From JAJFTV01 sp964426355 (GTDB lineage Bacteria; Chloroflexota; Anaerolineae; Anaerolineales; Anaerolineaceae): 17,822 nt of DNA. Positions 6,516-14,344 of the stretch are shown here, piece by piece. The DNA is taken from the NCBI GenBank assembly GCA_964426355.1, contig CAYRRA010000089.1, positions 1 to 17,822 of the forward strand, read 5' to 3'. Positions within the stretch are counted from its first letter, which is position 1. The number at the start of each line of letters is the position of its first letter. Below the pieces are notes generated by a model. It did not search any database and was not told where the DNA came from. It saw nothing but the letters and a program-made list of their open reading frames with translations. The translations under genes and the position numbers were made by a program.

Positions 6516-8432
6516 TCATGGTATTTGAATAATGAAGTTGTCGAATTCAAAAATGGCTTGTTCTCCGGGGTTTGTTAGTCCAGCAGAGATGGAAATTTTT
6601 CCCTCGCGGATGGCTGTGTTCTCAACCTGGGTAACGAACTGGTCGTTAATCACAAAGGTGAAGAATCCATTTTGAGATTTGATTTTGATGTTATTCACCT
6701 GTTGAACAGCAATGGCTGTGCTGAAGTCGTTTGCGAGGACAGTCCAGTCGCCCTGGTTCATCAGTAAAAATTTGTATTCTTGAGTGTTGTTGTTGAGTAC
6801 AAAGTAGTATTTATCTTCGCCGTTTTGCATTACCACCACTCCGGTAACACCGTTCTCGCTACCACTGGTTTGTCCGCAATCGACGCTGAGCAAGAAGTTT
6901 GAATAGATGCTGGATTCGCTGGACGCGTAATGATAAAACCCTTTTTTTGCATTCATACTCCAGCGAATTTTTCCAGTGACAATCGTTTTATCTCCACTCC
7001 AATAATCGCTATCAAAGGTTCCAGTGTTCCACTCCCCAACCTGGTCGAAAGTATCCGAATAAACGGTTCGCCAGTTCTCTTGTGCTTTCGCAAAATCTGC
7101 CAGGATACTATCCCGAGCGGTTTGGGTGGCAGCAGCTTGTTGGGCTTCAGCGGTGGCGGTCTGGTCGCGGTAAAGTGCTTCAGCCACTGCGGTCTGGGTG
7201 CTGTCATAGGCTTGAGCTGTCTGGCTGATACTGATGGCTGAAGCCGTCTGTTGGGCAATGGCTTCCTGGGCGGTGGAGGTGAAATTCAAGGCTTCGCTGG
7301 TGCGTGTTTGTTGGTTGGATTGGATTGTGGAAGCCAGGCTTTGTGCGGTGGAGGTTACGGCAGCGATCTGGTCTTGTTTCACGGATTGTGCAATAAAAAA
7401 CCCGATAACACCCAAAACGATACAGGCAAGTACGCCGAGCAAGATACCGCCGACCCATAAGGCAGGAGAACTTTTAGGCTTTTTGGCTGGCAGCGGAGGG
7501 GTATATACCGGTTGGGTAGGTTGGGAGCGAGTGGCAGGTTGTGCGACCGGCGCGCTGTATTCCTGCGGTGGGGCTTTAACGGTTTGGTATGCCGGGGCAG
7601 CCCAGCCGGTTTGCATAATGTTTTCCAGCGCTGCAATCAATTGGCTCATACTCTGGTAGCGATCATCGGGTTTCTTCGCAAGCGCCTTTGAGATTGTATT
7701 CACCACATCTTCCGGCAGGTTGGGCACAAACCTGAGTGGTGAGGGGAGCGGTTCGGAGATGTGTTTCATCAATACTGCCATCGGCGTATCGGCGCGGAAA
7801 GGTTTCTTGCCGGTTACCAACTCATAAAAAACGACACCCAGTGAATAAATGTCGGCACGCTGGTCTACTTTTTCTCCCATACCTTGTTCAGGAGCCATGT
7901 ATTCCGGCGTGCCGATACCGGTTCCTGTGTGAGTGAGCGCTCTGGTCTCGCCTTGCTCCAACATGCGCGCAATACCAAAGTCGGAGAGCATGGGCTGACC
8001 GGATTCAGACATCAGGAAATTTGCGGGTTTGACATCGCGATGGATAATGTTGTGGCGATGGGTGTAATCCAATGCCTGGGCAATAGGGATGATCAGTCGT
8101 GCTGCGTTTTGTGGAGAAAAGGGTTCCCCCAACTTTTGTTTGAGCGTGCCGCCGGAGATGTATTCCATCACCAGGTAAGGCATGCCTTCGTGATTGCCGT
8201 AATCATGGATTTTGACGATGTTGGGGTGTGAGAGACTGGCAAGGGCTTTTGCTTCGCGTTCAAACCGTTTTAGAAAAATTTCCTGGTTTACTGCGTCCGG
8301 GCGGATAAATTTGATAGCCACATATCTTTCCAGGCGAGTATCAAACGCCTTGTAGACTGCCGCCATACCCCCTTCTCCCAGCAACTCGGTTATATGGTAG
8401 CGACTGATGCTTTGTCCGATCAATTGTTTCAT
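6516..8432 (-). CDS. Membrane Ser/Thr protein kinase with extracellular lectin-like domain
   Basis: The protein has 638 residues and is a PknB-type (Hanks) kinase. The kinase domain spans about 10-270: glycine loop GEGGMAAVY (19-27), ATP lysine Lys41, catalytic HRDVKPAN (131-138), DFG (151-153) and the activation-loop end TPEYMAPEQ (175-183), so it should be active. A Pro/Gln-rich linker (285-322) leads to one membrane helix (about 326-348). Outside the membrane is a stalk of TAQ/TAT-type repeats (355-440), then a beta-rich domain (about 455-638). This has features of the concanavalin/LamG or DUF1080 fold, including an ending of the type FEFDNFIIQ, and probably binds a glycan or other ligand. 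It is a single-pass receptor kinase. It lies upstream of the triple-FHA exporter, the likely reader of its phosphothreonines. The start ATG at 8432 has a modest GGGATCAGAG upstream. It is divergent from the C45 gene, and a TATAAT on the + strand at 8467-8472 lies in the shared 182-bp gap. Confidence 0.93.
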   Translation of the reverse strand: MKQLIGQSISRYHITELLGEGGMAAVYKAFDTRLERYVAIKFIRPDAVNQEIFLKRFEREAKALASLSHPNIVKIHDYGNHEGMPYLVMEYISGGTLKQKLGEPFSPQNAARLIIPIAQALDYTHRHNIIHRDVKPANFLMSESGQPMLSDFGIARMLEQGETRALTHTGTGIGTPEYMAPEQGMGEKVDQRADIYSLGVVFYELVTGKKPFRADTPMAVLMKHISEPLPSPLRFVPNLPEDVVNTISKALAKKPDDRYQSMSQLIAALENIMQTGWAAPAYQTVKAPPQEYSAPVAQPATRSQPTQPVYTPPLPAKKPKSSPALWVGGILLGVLACIVLGVIGFFIAQSVKQDQIAAVTSTAQSLASTIQSNQQTRTSEALNFTSTAQEAIAQQTASAISISQTAQAYDSTQTAVAEALYRDQTATAEAQQAAATQTARDSILADFAKAQENWRTVYSDTFDQVGEWNTGTFDSDYWSGDKTIVTGKIRWSMNAKKGFYHYASSESSIYSNFLLSVDCGQTSGSENGVTGVVVMQNGEDKYYFVLNNNTQEYKFLLMNQGDWTVLANDFSTAIAVQQVNNIKIKSQNGFFTFVINDQFVTQVENTAIREGKISISAGLTNPGEQAIFEFDNFIIQIP

Positions 8433-8614
8433 CTCTGATCCCAGAATCTGTGAGTTTGTTTAAGTATATAATAGAATTCGCAGCGAGTTGCTCGGGAAAA
8501 AGGATTTTTCTCCAGTCTGCTTCTTTTCCTTATGACTCAGTGTTTTCCCATCTCACCATCCTCATGGAGAGTGAGTAAAACCATTTACCCATTTTTTTGT
8601 AAAGGGCTCATACG

Positions 8615-9715
8615 ATGAAAAATACAAGCGACATGCCGGTAATTTTATTGGAAGGCTCTCCGCGTGAGCGAGGGCGTGCACATGGCGAGACTTTAAGAGA
8701 CTCCATCCAGGAGCATATTCAACGGACAAAAGGCTTTTTTGCCGAGTCTCTGAAAGGCGACCCGGACGAATCGATTGCGGCGTTTATTGGAGAAACGAAT
8801 CCCCTCTCTGCTATCGAACGCTGGACGCCTGACCTCCTCGAAGAATTGAAAGGACTGGCTGAGGGATCAGGGTTAGATCTCAACAGTGCATTGGCGCTCA
8901 ACCTGGCAGATGAAGCCTGGTGGTATTTTATGGAAAAGAAGGGTGAATTCTCAAACCCTACAATGGGCGTTGAAAACTGCTCCAGCCTGGGCGTTGAGGC
9001 GCAAGCCGGTCGTTCGGTAATGATTGCTCAAAACCTAGACCTTCCGGCATATTATGACGGGATGCAGGTCTTGTTTCGCATTAAAGATCCCGTGACGGCG
9101 ATTGACGCGTATGTCATCAGTATGGCAGGTGTTTTGGGGGTGATTGGCGTCAACAACCGGGGGGTGGCTTTGTGTGAGAACACACTCATCATGTTGAATC
9201 ATGCCCATGATGGCTTGCCCGTGGTTTTCGTCTCGCGCGGCATTCTTTCACAGCCTGCGCTGGAAGATGCGGTGTCTTTTGTGCACAAGATCCGGCATGC
9301 ATCCGGTCAGAATTACGTCATTGGCAGCCCGGATGGCGTGGTAGATTATGAATGTTCAGCCAATAAGGTCAGGAGATATCTGCCGTTTGAGGGGGTGGAT
9401 ATGGTTTATCATACCAATCACGTTTTTGTGAACGATGACTGCTTGCCTATAGAGAATGCGCCTGAAAATTCGGTAGCGCGGTTTGCCTCAGTAGAACGCT
9501 CTATGCTGGCAAACCGCGGTGAAGTTACCATGGAACGGATTAAAGAGACGCTGCGGTCACACGATAGCGCTCCTTTTGAGGTTTGTGTGCACCCATCAGA
9601 AGAGAAGCGGGGCATTACTGCAAACTGCATGATTGCAGAATTAAGCATGCCGCCACGTATGCATTACACAGCCGGACCTCCCTGTGAGGCTGATTTTAAG
9701 ACGGTTACATTCTAA
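8615..9715 (+). CDS. Peptidase C45 / acyl-CoA:6-APA acyltransferase-like Ntn hydrolase
   Basis: The protein has 366 residues and belongs to the C45 (isopenicillin N acyltransferase-like) family of N-terminal nucleophile enzymes. These are made as a precursor and cut themselves just before a cysteine, which then becomes the nucleophile. They hydrolyse or form amide bonds to acyl groups. The probable nucleophile is Cys122 in ENCSSLG (120-126). The family markers GRAHGE (20-25), QNLDLP (139-144) and HTNH (266-269) are present. No signal peptide is visible, so the enzyme looks cytosolic. The start has AAAGGG nine bases upstream. It is convergent with the SUMF1-domain gene, with only 12 bp between their stops. 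The substrate is unknown; family members act on penicillins, bile salts, acylated lactones or ceramide-like amides. Confidence 0.86.
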   Translation: MKNTSDMPVILLEGSPRERGRAHGETLRDSIQEHIQRTKGFFAESLKGDPDESIAAFIGETNPLSAIERWTPDLLEELKGLAEGSGLDLNSALALNLADEAWWYFMEKKGEFSNPTMGVENCSSLGVEAQAGRSVMIAQNLDLPAYYDGMQVLFRIKDPVTAIDAYVISMAGVLGVIGVNNRGVALCENTLIMLNHAHDGLPVVFVSRGILSQPALEDAVSFVHKIRHASGQNYVIGSPDGVVDYECSANKVRRYLPFEGVDMVYHTNHVFVNDDCLPIENAPENSVARFASVERSMLANRGEVTMERIKETLRSHDSAPFEVCVHPSEEKRGITANCMIAELSMPPRMHYTAGPPCEADFKTVTF

Positions 9716-9727
9716 AGTTTTGTTAGA

Positions 9728-10678
9728 TTAATCATCGATCACGCAGCGGAAACCGATATAGCTGTATGCTGTATCCGGTGCAACCCGACTGCGGATAGCT
9801 GAACGGATGCCCCAATTACTGCTTTGCCAGCAGCCGCCGCGCAAAACGCGGAATTGTTCATCGGTGACCACAGGGACCTGACTGGCTGCGGATTTGTATG
9901 CATCCACGCTGTACCCATCCATCACCCATTCCCAGACGTTACCAGCCATGTCTACTGCACCATACGGGCTGGCGCCCAGTGGGAAATTACCGACAGGTGA
10001 GGTGTCTTCGTATCCGTCATCGATGTAGCGGATCGACCAATCGTAGTCGGTACGGCTGTCCGCCAGGTTCGCCAGTTCGCTGTTGACATTTTCATTTCCC
10101 CAGGGGAAACGCCTGCCGTCGGTACCCCGGGCAGCTTTTTCCCATTCGGCTTCGCTGGGCAGGCGTTTCCCTGCCCATTCGCAGTACGCGTTAGCAGCCT
10201 GCCAGGTAACATAGACAACGGGGTATAGGTCAAACTCTGGGTTCCCATAGTAGCTGGGGCGTGTCATGGAGTTGAGTTTTTGCATACCAAAAGCCTGCGG
10301 CGGCTGGCAGGCGCCATCAGCCACACAGGCGGCATACTGTGCATTGGTCACCTCGGTGCGGTCAATCCAGAATGCGTCCAGATAAACTTCGTGCTGCGGC
10401 ATTTCGTTTTGATATGCGTACGGGTCATCCTCTGGCGAGCCCATCAGAAAGGCGCCGGCAGGCACGTAGACCATCTCAGCTCCGTCGATGGGACTGGTTT
10501 GCACACGCTGGACAACGGTGGGCATGGGTGTGTATTTGGGTGAGTCGAGCAGAAGCGATGTGAAACGAAAGCGCATATTGAGGGCGACCAAGATCACAGC
10601 GATGATGAGCAATGCCAGGGCAATTCCGCCACCAGGCGTTAAACCAAGCGGGTTGCCTTTTGTTTTTTGCGATTTCAT
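9728..10678 (-). CDS. Membrane-anchored SUMF1 (FGE-sulfatase) domain protein lacking the catalytic cysteines
   Basis: With the ATG at 10678 the protein has 316 residues. I prefer this start because GGGAG precedes it, a membrane helix (17-34) begins soon after, and the longer ORF to 10759 would overlap the upstream gene. The SUMF1/FGE domain covers about 62-316: WIDRTEVTNAQY (104-115), KRLPSEAEWEKAARG (171-185), GNVWEW (246-251), RVLRGGCW (277-284) and the end GFRCV (309-313). In active formylglycine-generating enzymes two cysteines lie just after the RGGS-type turn (C336 and C341 in human FGE). Here the same stretch is SSNWGIRSAIRSR with no cysteine, so formylglycine synthesis is unlikely and a binding or scaffold role is more probable. 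The domain should lie outside the cytoplasmic membrane. It follows a lipoprotein gene by 47 bp, probably one transcript. Confidence 0.88.
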   Translation of the reverse strand: MKSQKTKGNPLGLTPGGGIALALLIIAVILVALNMRFRFTSLLLDSPKYTPMPTVVQRVQTSPIDGAEMVYVPAGAFLMGSPEDDPYAYQNEMPQHEVYLDAFWIDRTEVTNAQYAACVADGACQPPQAFGMQKLNSMTRPSYYGNPEFDLYPVVYVTWQAANAYCEWAGKRLPSEAEWEKAARGTDGRRFPWGNENVNSELANLADSRTDYDWSIRYIDDGYEDTSPVGNFPLGASPYGAVDMAGNVWEWVMDGYSVDAYKSAASQVPVVTDEQFRVLRGGCWQSSNWGIRSAIRSRVAPDTAYSYIGFRCVIDD

Positions 10679-10724
10679 ACACGTCTCCCAGGGAAGATTT
10701 GCTGGCGATGAAGCCTGGAAATTT

Positions 10725-11297
10725 TTATTCTGAAATAATCGTACGGATATACTTGCCACAGGCTTGAAGTGAAGCTACTGTGGTGGCAGTTGTGAAGCCA
10801 TTCATTACAAATTCAAGGGTGATCTGAAACTCTCCTTTATCATTAACACCCTCTCTGATATACACATTTTCTGAAACTTTTGTAAATTCATAAACCCATT
10901 CTTCGGTGGCAGGTTCAACTTTATGTACCTCAACGGATGCATCTGAAAATGTTATGATAATTTTTTCGGTTTTTTGGGAATCTGTATTGGGGCAGCTAAA
11001 TTCAGTTTTAAAATCATAGGTGTGTGTCCCACTGTTGGAGCATTCTTCAGGTGTGAGGTTGAGTACTGTGCAAGGATCAAGAACTTGCGTCGGATCCACT
11101 TTTGTTTCTGTTGCAGCCATCTCTTCTGTTACATTTTGGGTAGTAGTTTCAGTCGGGGTTGGTGTTTCAACCGATGATTCTGTTTCAACCGGCGTTTCGG
11201 TTTCAATAGGGGAAGGTGTTTTCTTCCCGGGTAATATGCAGGCTGAGGCTAACAAAAAAATGGCAACCAGGATGAGTATTCTCTGAATAGATTTCAT
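10725..11297 (-). CDS. Putative lipoprotein of unknown function, Thr/Glu-rich linker
   Basis: The protein has 190 residues from the ATG at 11297. GGAGGG lies three bases upstream. The longer ORF to 11453 adds 52 residues before the signal peptide and is unlikely. The N terminus MKSIQRILILVAIFLLASAC is a lipoprotein signal with lipobox LASAC, so Cys20 should be lipid-modified and the protein tethered to the outer face of the membrane. A linker rich in Thr, Glu and Pro (about 26-65) follows. The rest is a small domain of about 115 residues with four cysteines (in PC, EEC, FSC and QAC contexts) that could form two disulfides. I do not recognise the domain. It is the first gene of a likely two-gene operon with the SUMF1-domain gene. 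A TATAAT on the - strand at 11320-11325 could be its -10 box. Confidence 0.8.
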   Translation of the reverse strand: MKSIQRILILVAIFLLASACILPGKKTPSPIETETPVETESSVETPTPTETTTQNVTEEMAATETKVDPTQVLDPCTVLNLTPEECSNSGTHTYDFKTEFSCPNTDSQKTEKIIITFSDASVEVHKVEPATEEWVYEFTKVSENVYIREGVNDKGEFQITLEFVMNGFTTATTVASLQACGKYIRTIISE

Positions 11298-11319
11298 TGT
11301 CCCTCCATAAACGATAGAA

Positions 11320-11325
11320 ATTATA
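11320..11325 (-). promoter_or_regulatory. Candidate -10 box for the lipoprotein-SUMF1 operon
   Basis: TATAAT is read on the - strand, about 22 bases before the lipoprotein start. A TTGATA (11348-11353) is the best -35 candidate, but the 22-bp spacing is too long, so only the -10 box is supported. The predicted leader would be very short. Confidence 0.3.
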
Positions 11326-11619
11326 CCGAAACTCCACATCTGTTTTTTATCAACAGGATCACCCTGGAAGGATGATAGCTGCTGCTGAATTGACTTAAGT
11401 TTAACATGGTTTACTCCACTGAACAGCAGTTTCAAAGATCGACTTATTACCATTAAGGGTGGTGAGCTTGATCAGACAATGTGATCCCGAATTGTTGCAG
11501 AAATAAGCAAAATGGGGTGATTTTGTCACGGAGGATGAGCAATTTTCATTGCAAAAGTGAGGACTAAAGTGGATAGATGATGTCAACTTTATATTGGGAA
11601 TTGCTGAGCTGCCAGACAG

Positions 11620-11670
11620 ATTAATTGATTAATGCCCTGTTCGGGTTAAATAACCCAGAGCAAGTATAAT
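11620..11670 (+). promoter_or_regulatory. Candidate ridA promoter with two palindromic operator-like sites
   Basis: A TATAAT at 11665-11670 lies 31 bases before the ridA start, and no good -35 box precedes it. Two perfect palindromes sit just upstream: ATTAAT-TG-ATTAAT (11620-11633) and GGGTTA-AA-TAACCC (11643-11656). The second covers the place where a -35 box would be, as expected for a repressor or activator site. Binding of a regulator is inferred from symmetry alone. Confidence 0.35.
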
Positions 11671-11701
11671 CAGCTTACTAAATTCAACAAAAGGATACTC
11701 T

Positions 11702-12091
11702 ATGACACGCGAAGCTGTTATTTCCAGTCATGCTGCAGCAGTGGGTCCATATTCTCATGCGGTTTGGGCAGGCGATATGCTTTACCTGTCCGGGCAAACC
11801 CCTATGGATCCGGCTACCGGAAAATTAATCGAGGGGGATGTGAATGCCCAGACCACTCAGTGTTTTCAGAACCTCTTTAACGTTCTCGAAGCAGCCGGGT
11901 TGACGCCCGATCACGTCATTAAAGTCAATGTTTACCTGGTGGATGTCAACGATTTTGCCGCGATGAATGCTGTTTATGCTGGTCAATTTCAGCCGCCGTT
12001 CCCGTCACGGACGACCATCGGAGTAGCATCTCTCCCGTTGGGCGCGCGCATTGAAATTGAGATGATTGCCCGGCGCACCACCCGCGATTAA
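11702..12091 (+). CDS. ridA: RidA family enamine/imine deaminase
   Basis: The protein has 129 residues, the normal RidA (YjgF/YER057c/UK114) length, and acts as a cytosolic homotrimer. RidA hydrolyses reactive enamines and imines such as 2-aminoacrylate made by PLP enzymes, protecting other PLP enzymes. Visible markers are GPYSHA (15-20), SGQTP (30-34) and NVYLVDVNDFAAMN (76-89). The catalytic carboxylate-binding arginine is Arg103 in PSRTT and the glutamate is Glu118 in IEIEMIA. These correspond to R105 and E120 of E. coli RidA. AAAGGA lies upstream of the ATG. The GNAT gene follows after 33 bp, probably on the same transcript. Confidence 0.93.
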   Translation: MTREAVISSHAAAVGPYSHAVWAGDMLYLSGQTPMDPATGKLIEGDVNAQTTQCFQNLFNVLEAAGLTPDHVIKVNVYLVDVNDFAAMNAVYAGQFQPPFPSRTTIGVASLPLGARIEIEMIARRTTRD

Positions 12092-12124
12092 ACGCCTCGC
12101 TGTGCATTGCTGAGATGGAGACAG

Positions 12125-12976
12125 ATGGAGAACACTGAAATTTTCCTCAGAAAGGTAAAAGCGGATGATCTGCCGCAGTTGATCGAAGTGGAGCGCGGTG
12201 CTACACCCACGCTGAGTTATATCCCGCAGGTTTTTGACCAGTTTATGAACGATGCGAGCGGGGATTTCAGTGTTGCTGAGGTGGATGGTGTGGTGACCGC
12301 CTGTGCGAAGTTCACTGTCCTGCCGGATGGCTCTGCCTGGCTGGAAACGCTGCGCGTTTTACCACAATACCAGGGCAGGGGTATCGGCAAGCGTTTTTAT
12401 GAGCATTTCTTCGAGCTTGCACAACATAAAGGCATCGCCACCATGCGCATGTACACCGGTCTGGAGAACGACGTCAGCCGTGGTCTGGCGGAGCGGTTTG
12501 GCTTTCACCTGGCTGCCACGTGTGGTGAGGCATATTACCCCTGTCCGCCAGACGCTGCACCTTCACCTCTGGATACTTTCGCAATGGTTACGGATGTGAG
12601 CCGTGCTGTTGACCTTTTGATGCCGTTGAGCTACCAATGGGGCGGTTTCCTGGGGATGAACCGTACTTTTTTCACATTCAGCGAGAAATTATGTGCCTAT
12701 CTCGTTCAACAGGGGATGGTTTATGAACATCATGAAAGCAGCAGTGTGATTGTGTTGGGCGGGCGTTTCATGCCCAGGCAGGCACTGCATATTGGCACTT
12801 TTGCCGGGGATACCTGCCGCTGTATGGAATTTGCTTTACAGAAAGGCATTGCGCAGGGGGCAGGGCGATTGAACTGTCTTTTTCCATCGGCTGGTGCCGA
12901 ATTACGGCATCAACTGGAGCAAGCTCATTTCCAGATTGCACCCTTTGACCTGATTGTAATGGAAACCCGATTTTGA
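12125..12976 (+). CDS. GNAT family N-acetyltransferase with an additional C-terminal domain
   Basis: The protein has 283 residues from the ATG at 12125, which has GGAG four bases upstream. A TTG at 12107 would add six residues but has no better ribosome site. The GNAT domain covers about 5-132: strand LETLRVLP (73-80), acetyl-CoA pyrophosphate loop QYQGRGIGK (81-89), helix and ERFGF (123-127). Residues about 135-283 form a second part that looks like neither a typical GNAT domain nor a domain I know. It could be a degenerate second GNAT fold, as in other tandem GNAT proteins. The substrate is unknown. It is probably co-transcribed with ridA. Confidence 0.82.
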   Translation: MENTEIFLRKVKADDLPQLIEVERGATPTLSYIPQVFDQFMNDASGDFSVAEVDGVVTACAKFTVLPDGSAWLETLRVLPQYQGRGIGKRFYEHFFELAQHKGIATMRMYTGLENDVSRGLAERFGFHLAATCGEAYYPCPPDAAPSPLDTFAMVTDVSRAVDLLMPLSYQWGGFLGMNRTFFTFSEKLCAYLVQQGMVYEHHESSSVIVLGGRFMPRQALHIGTFAGDTCRCMEFALQKGIAQGAGRLNCLFPSAGAELRHQLEQAHFQIAPFDLIVMETRF

Positions 12977-13213
12977 CCGAACAACCGATCCGGATAAGAG
13001 TATGAAAACCGCGCCTTTCTATGGCGTGTCACGGTAGGTGAGAGTTTACAAAAATGCCAGGATGGTGCGGGAAGATAATTGATTCGTATATAATGATAAC
13101 GTTACGATGCGATTGTATTGGGAAATGATTAAACGAGGTATTTTTGTCGATCTCGCTTGTTCCAGGATGAGCTTTTTCTCCTGATAAACGACCTGCCCAG
13201 GAAGGTGAATGCG
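12977..13213. other. Intergenic region with a candidate -10 box
   Basis: This 237-bp gap separates the GNAT and diguanylate cyclase genes. A TATAAT on the + strand at 13089-13094 could be a -10 box for the cyclase, but no matching -35 box was seen at usual spacing. A short weak hairpin near 13012-13030 may end the ridA transcript. Nothing else is evident. Confidence 0.3.
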
Positions 13214-14308
13214 ATGGATTCCTTAACATTACATCATTTACTCGATATCAGCCGGGAACTATCCGCAAAGCGGTTGCTGGATCCCTTGCTGAATTATGCA
13301 ATGAAAATGGCGATCAATCTGGTTCATGCTGAAAAGGGGTTCCTGGTCATGCCGCTCGCTGATGGGTCGTTTGAATACCGGATAAAGCTGGATTCAAGGG
13401 GAAATGAACTCGCTAACCCGGATGGCGAGATCAGCCATTCAATTCTGCGCACCGTAATAGCGGAAAAAAAGACGCGGGTGTTATCCAATGCATCACTTGA
13501 CCCCGACTTTTATACATCCGACAGCGTTATCTCGCTCCGATTGCGTTCTGTGATTTGTGTTCCTCTGGTCATTCAAGATGAAGTTTTAGGGGCGATTTAT
13601 CTTGAAAATCGTTCCGATGTGGATGTCTTTGATCATAACGATATTGAACCGCTTGAGCTTTTTGCCTCCCATGCAGCCATCACTATCAAAAATGCGATCC
13701 TGAATGATGAACTGGAAGCGCGCGTGGAAGCGCGTACATTGGAATTGCAAAGCCTGAACGAAAAATTACTGAAAGAAATTCACGAGAGAGAGGTTGTTGA
13801 AGAAAAGCTTAAAACCCTTTCGATTACCGACTCCCTCACGGGTTTATACAATCGACGGCATTTTTATGATCTTGCAGAAAAGGAAATCAGCCGTTGCAAG
13901 CGTTATCATCATAACTTAACCATTCTGATGCTCGACATCGATTATTTTAAACAGGTCAATGACTTTCACGGGCATCTTGTTGGAGACCAGGCTTTGAAGG
14001 CAATTGCTAATCTGTTGGTCAGCCTGGTGCGTGAAAATGATGTTGTGGCTCGTTATGGCGGTGAGGAATTTGTGGTGCTTATGCCGGAGACCTATCTTGA
14101 GCAGGCGAATATCGCGGCAGAACGTATTCGCAGCGTGATTGAAAAAACCAGCATCGTCACCAACGCCGGTGACATATCTGTGACGATCAGTATGGGGGTG
14201 GCAGAGTGGGCGCCGCAAGGTGACATCACGGTTGACCGGCTGGTTGACCTGGCTGACCAGGCTCTTTACCGGGCAAAACAAGCCGGGCGCAACCGCATTT
14301 CATTTTGA
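13214..14308 (+). CDS. GAF-GGDEF diguanylate cyclase
   Basis: With the ATG at 13214 the protein has 364 residues. AGGAAGGTG precedes this ATG at good spacing; the TTG at 13157 would add 19 residues without a ribosome site. A GAF domain (about 10-165) senses a small ligand or protein signal. A coiled-coil linker (about 165-200) joins it to the GGDEF domain (about 203-364), which makes cyclic di-GMP from two GTP. The active-site motif GGEEF (282-286) is intact, as are the metal-binding DIDYFKQVND (241-250) and the inhibitory I-site RxxD (Arg273-Asp276) five residues before GGEEF. This points to an active, product-inhibited enzyme. No membrane helix or signal peptide is present, so it is cytosolic. 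It is convergent with the permease gene. Confidence 0.93.
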   Translation: MDSLTLHHLLDISRELSAKRLLDPLLNYAMKMAINLVHAEKGFLVMPLADGSFEYRIKLDSRGNELANPDGEISHSILRTVIAEKKTRVLSNASLDPDFYTSDSVISLRLRSVICVPLVIQDEVLGAIYLENRSDVDVFDHNDIEPLELFASHAAITIKNAILNDELEARVEARTLELQSLNEKLLKEIHEREVVEEKLKTLSITDSLTGLYNRRHFYDLAEKEISRCKRYHHNLTILMLDIDYFKQVNDFHGHLVGDQALKAIANLLVSLVRENDVVARYGGEEFVVLMPETYLEQANIAAERIRSVIEKTSIVTNAGDISVTISMGVAEWAPQGDITVDRLVDLADQALYRAKQAGRNRISF

Positions 14309-14344
14309 TTTTTTTATCTCTTATCTCTGAACACCAGAACAGTC

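Larger units (their letters stand above)
11298..11701. other. 404-bp divergent intergenic region
   Basis: The region lies between the lipoprotein gene (-) and ridA (+). It holds the candidate -10 box for the lipoprotein, and on the ridA side two perfect palindromes (11620-11633 and 11643-11656) and a TATAAT (11665-11670). No further gene was seen. A 61-codon ORF on the - strand (11401-11586) has no supporting features. Confidence 0.5.

Noticed and set aside
8467..8472. TATAAT on the + strand as a promoter for the C45 gene
   Set aside because: The -10 match is perfect but no -35 box is found at 16-18 bp, and it lies over 140 bp from the start codon; not listed as a separate feature.
10679..10759. 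Longer N terminus for the SUMF1-domain protein
   Set aside because: It would overlap the lipoprotein gene and lacks a ribosome site, while the ATG at 10678 has GGGAG and leads directly into the membrane helix.
11298..11453. Longer N terminus for the lipoprotein
   Set aside because: The added residues would precede a textbook lipoprotein signal peptide; GGAGGG sits just before the inner ATG.
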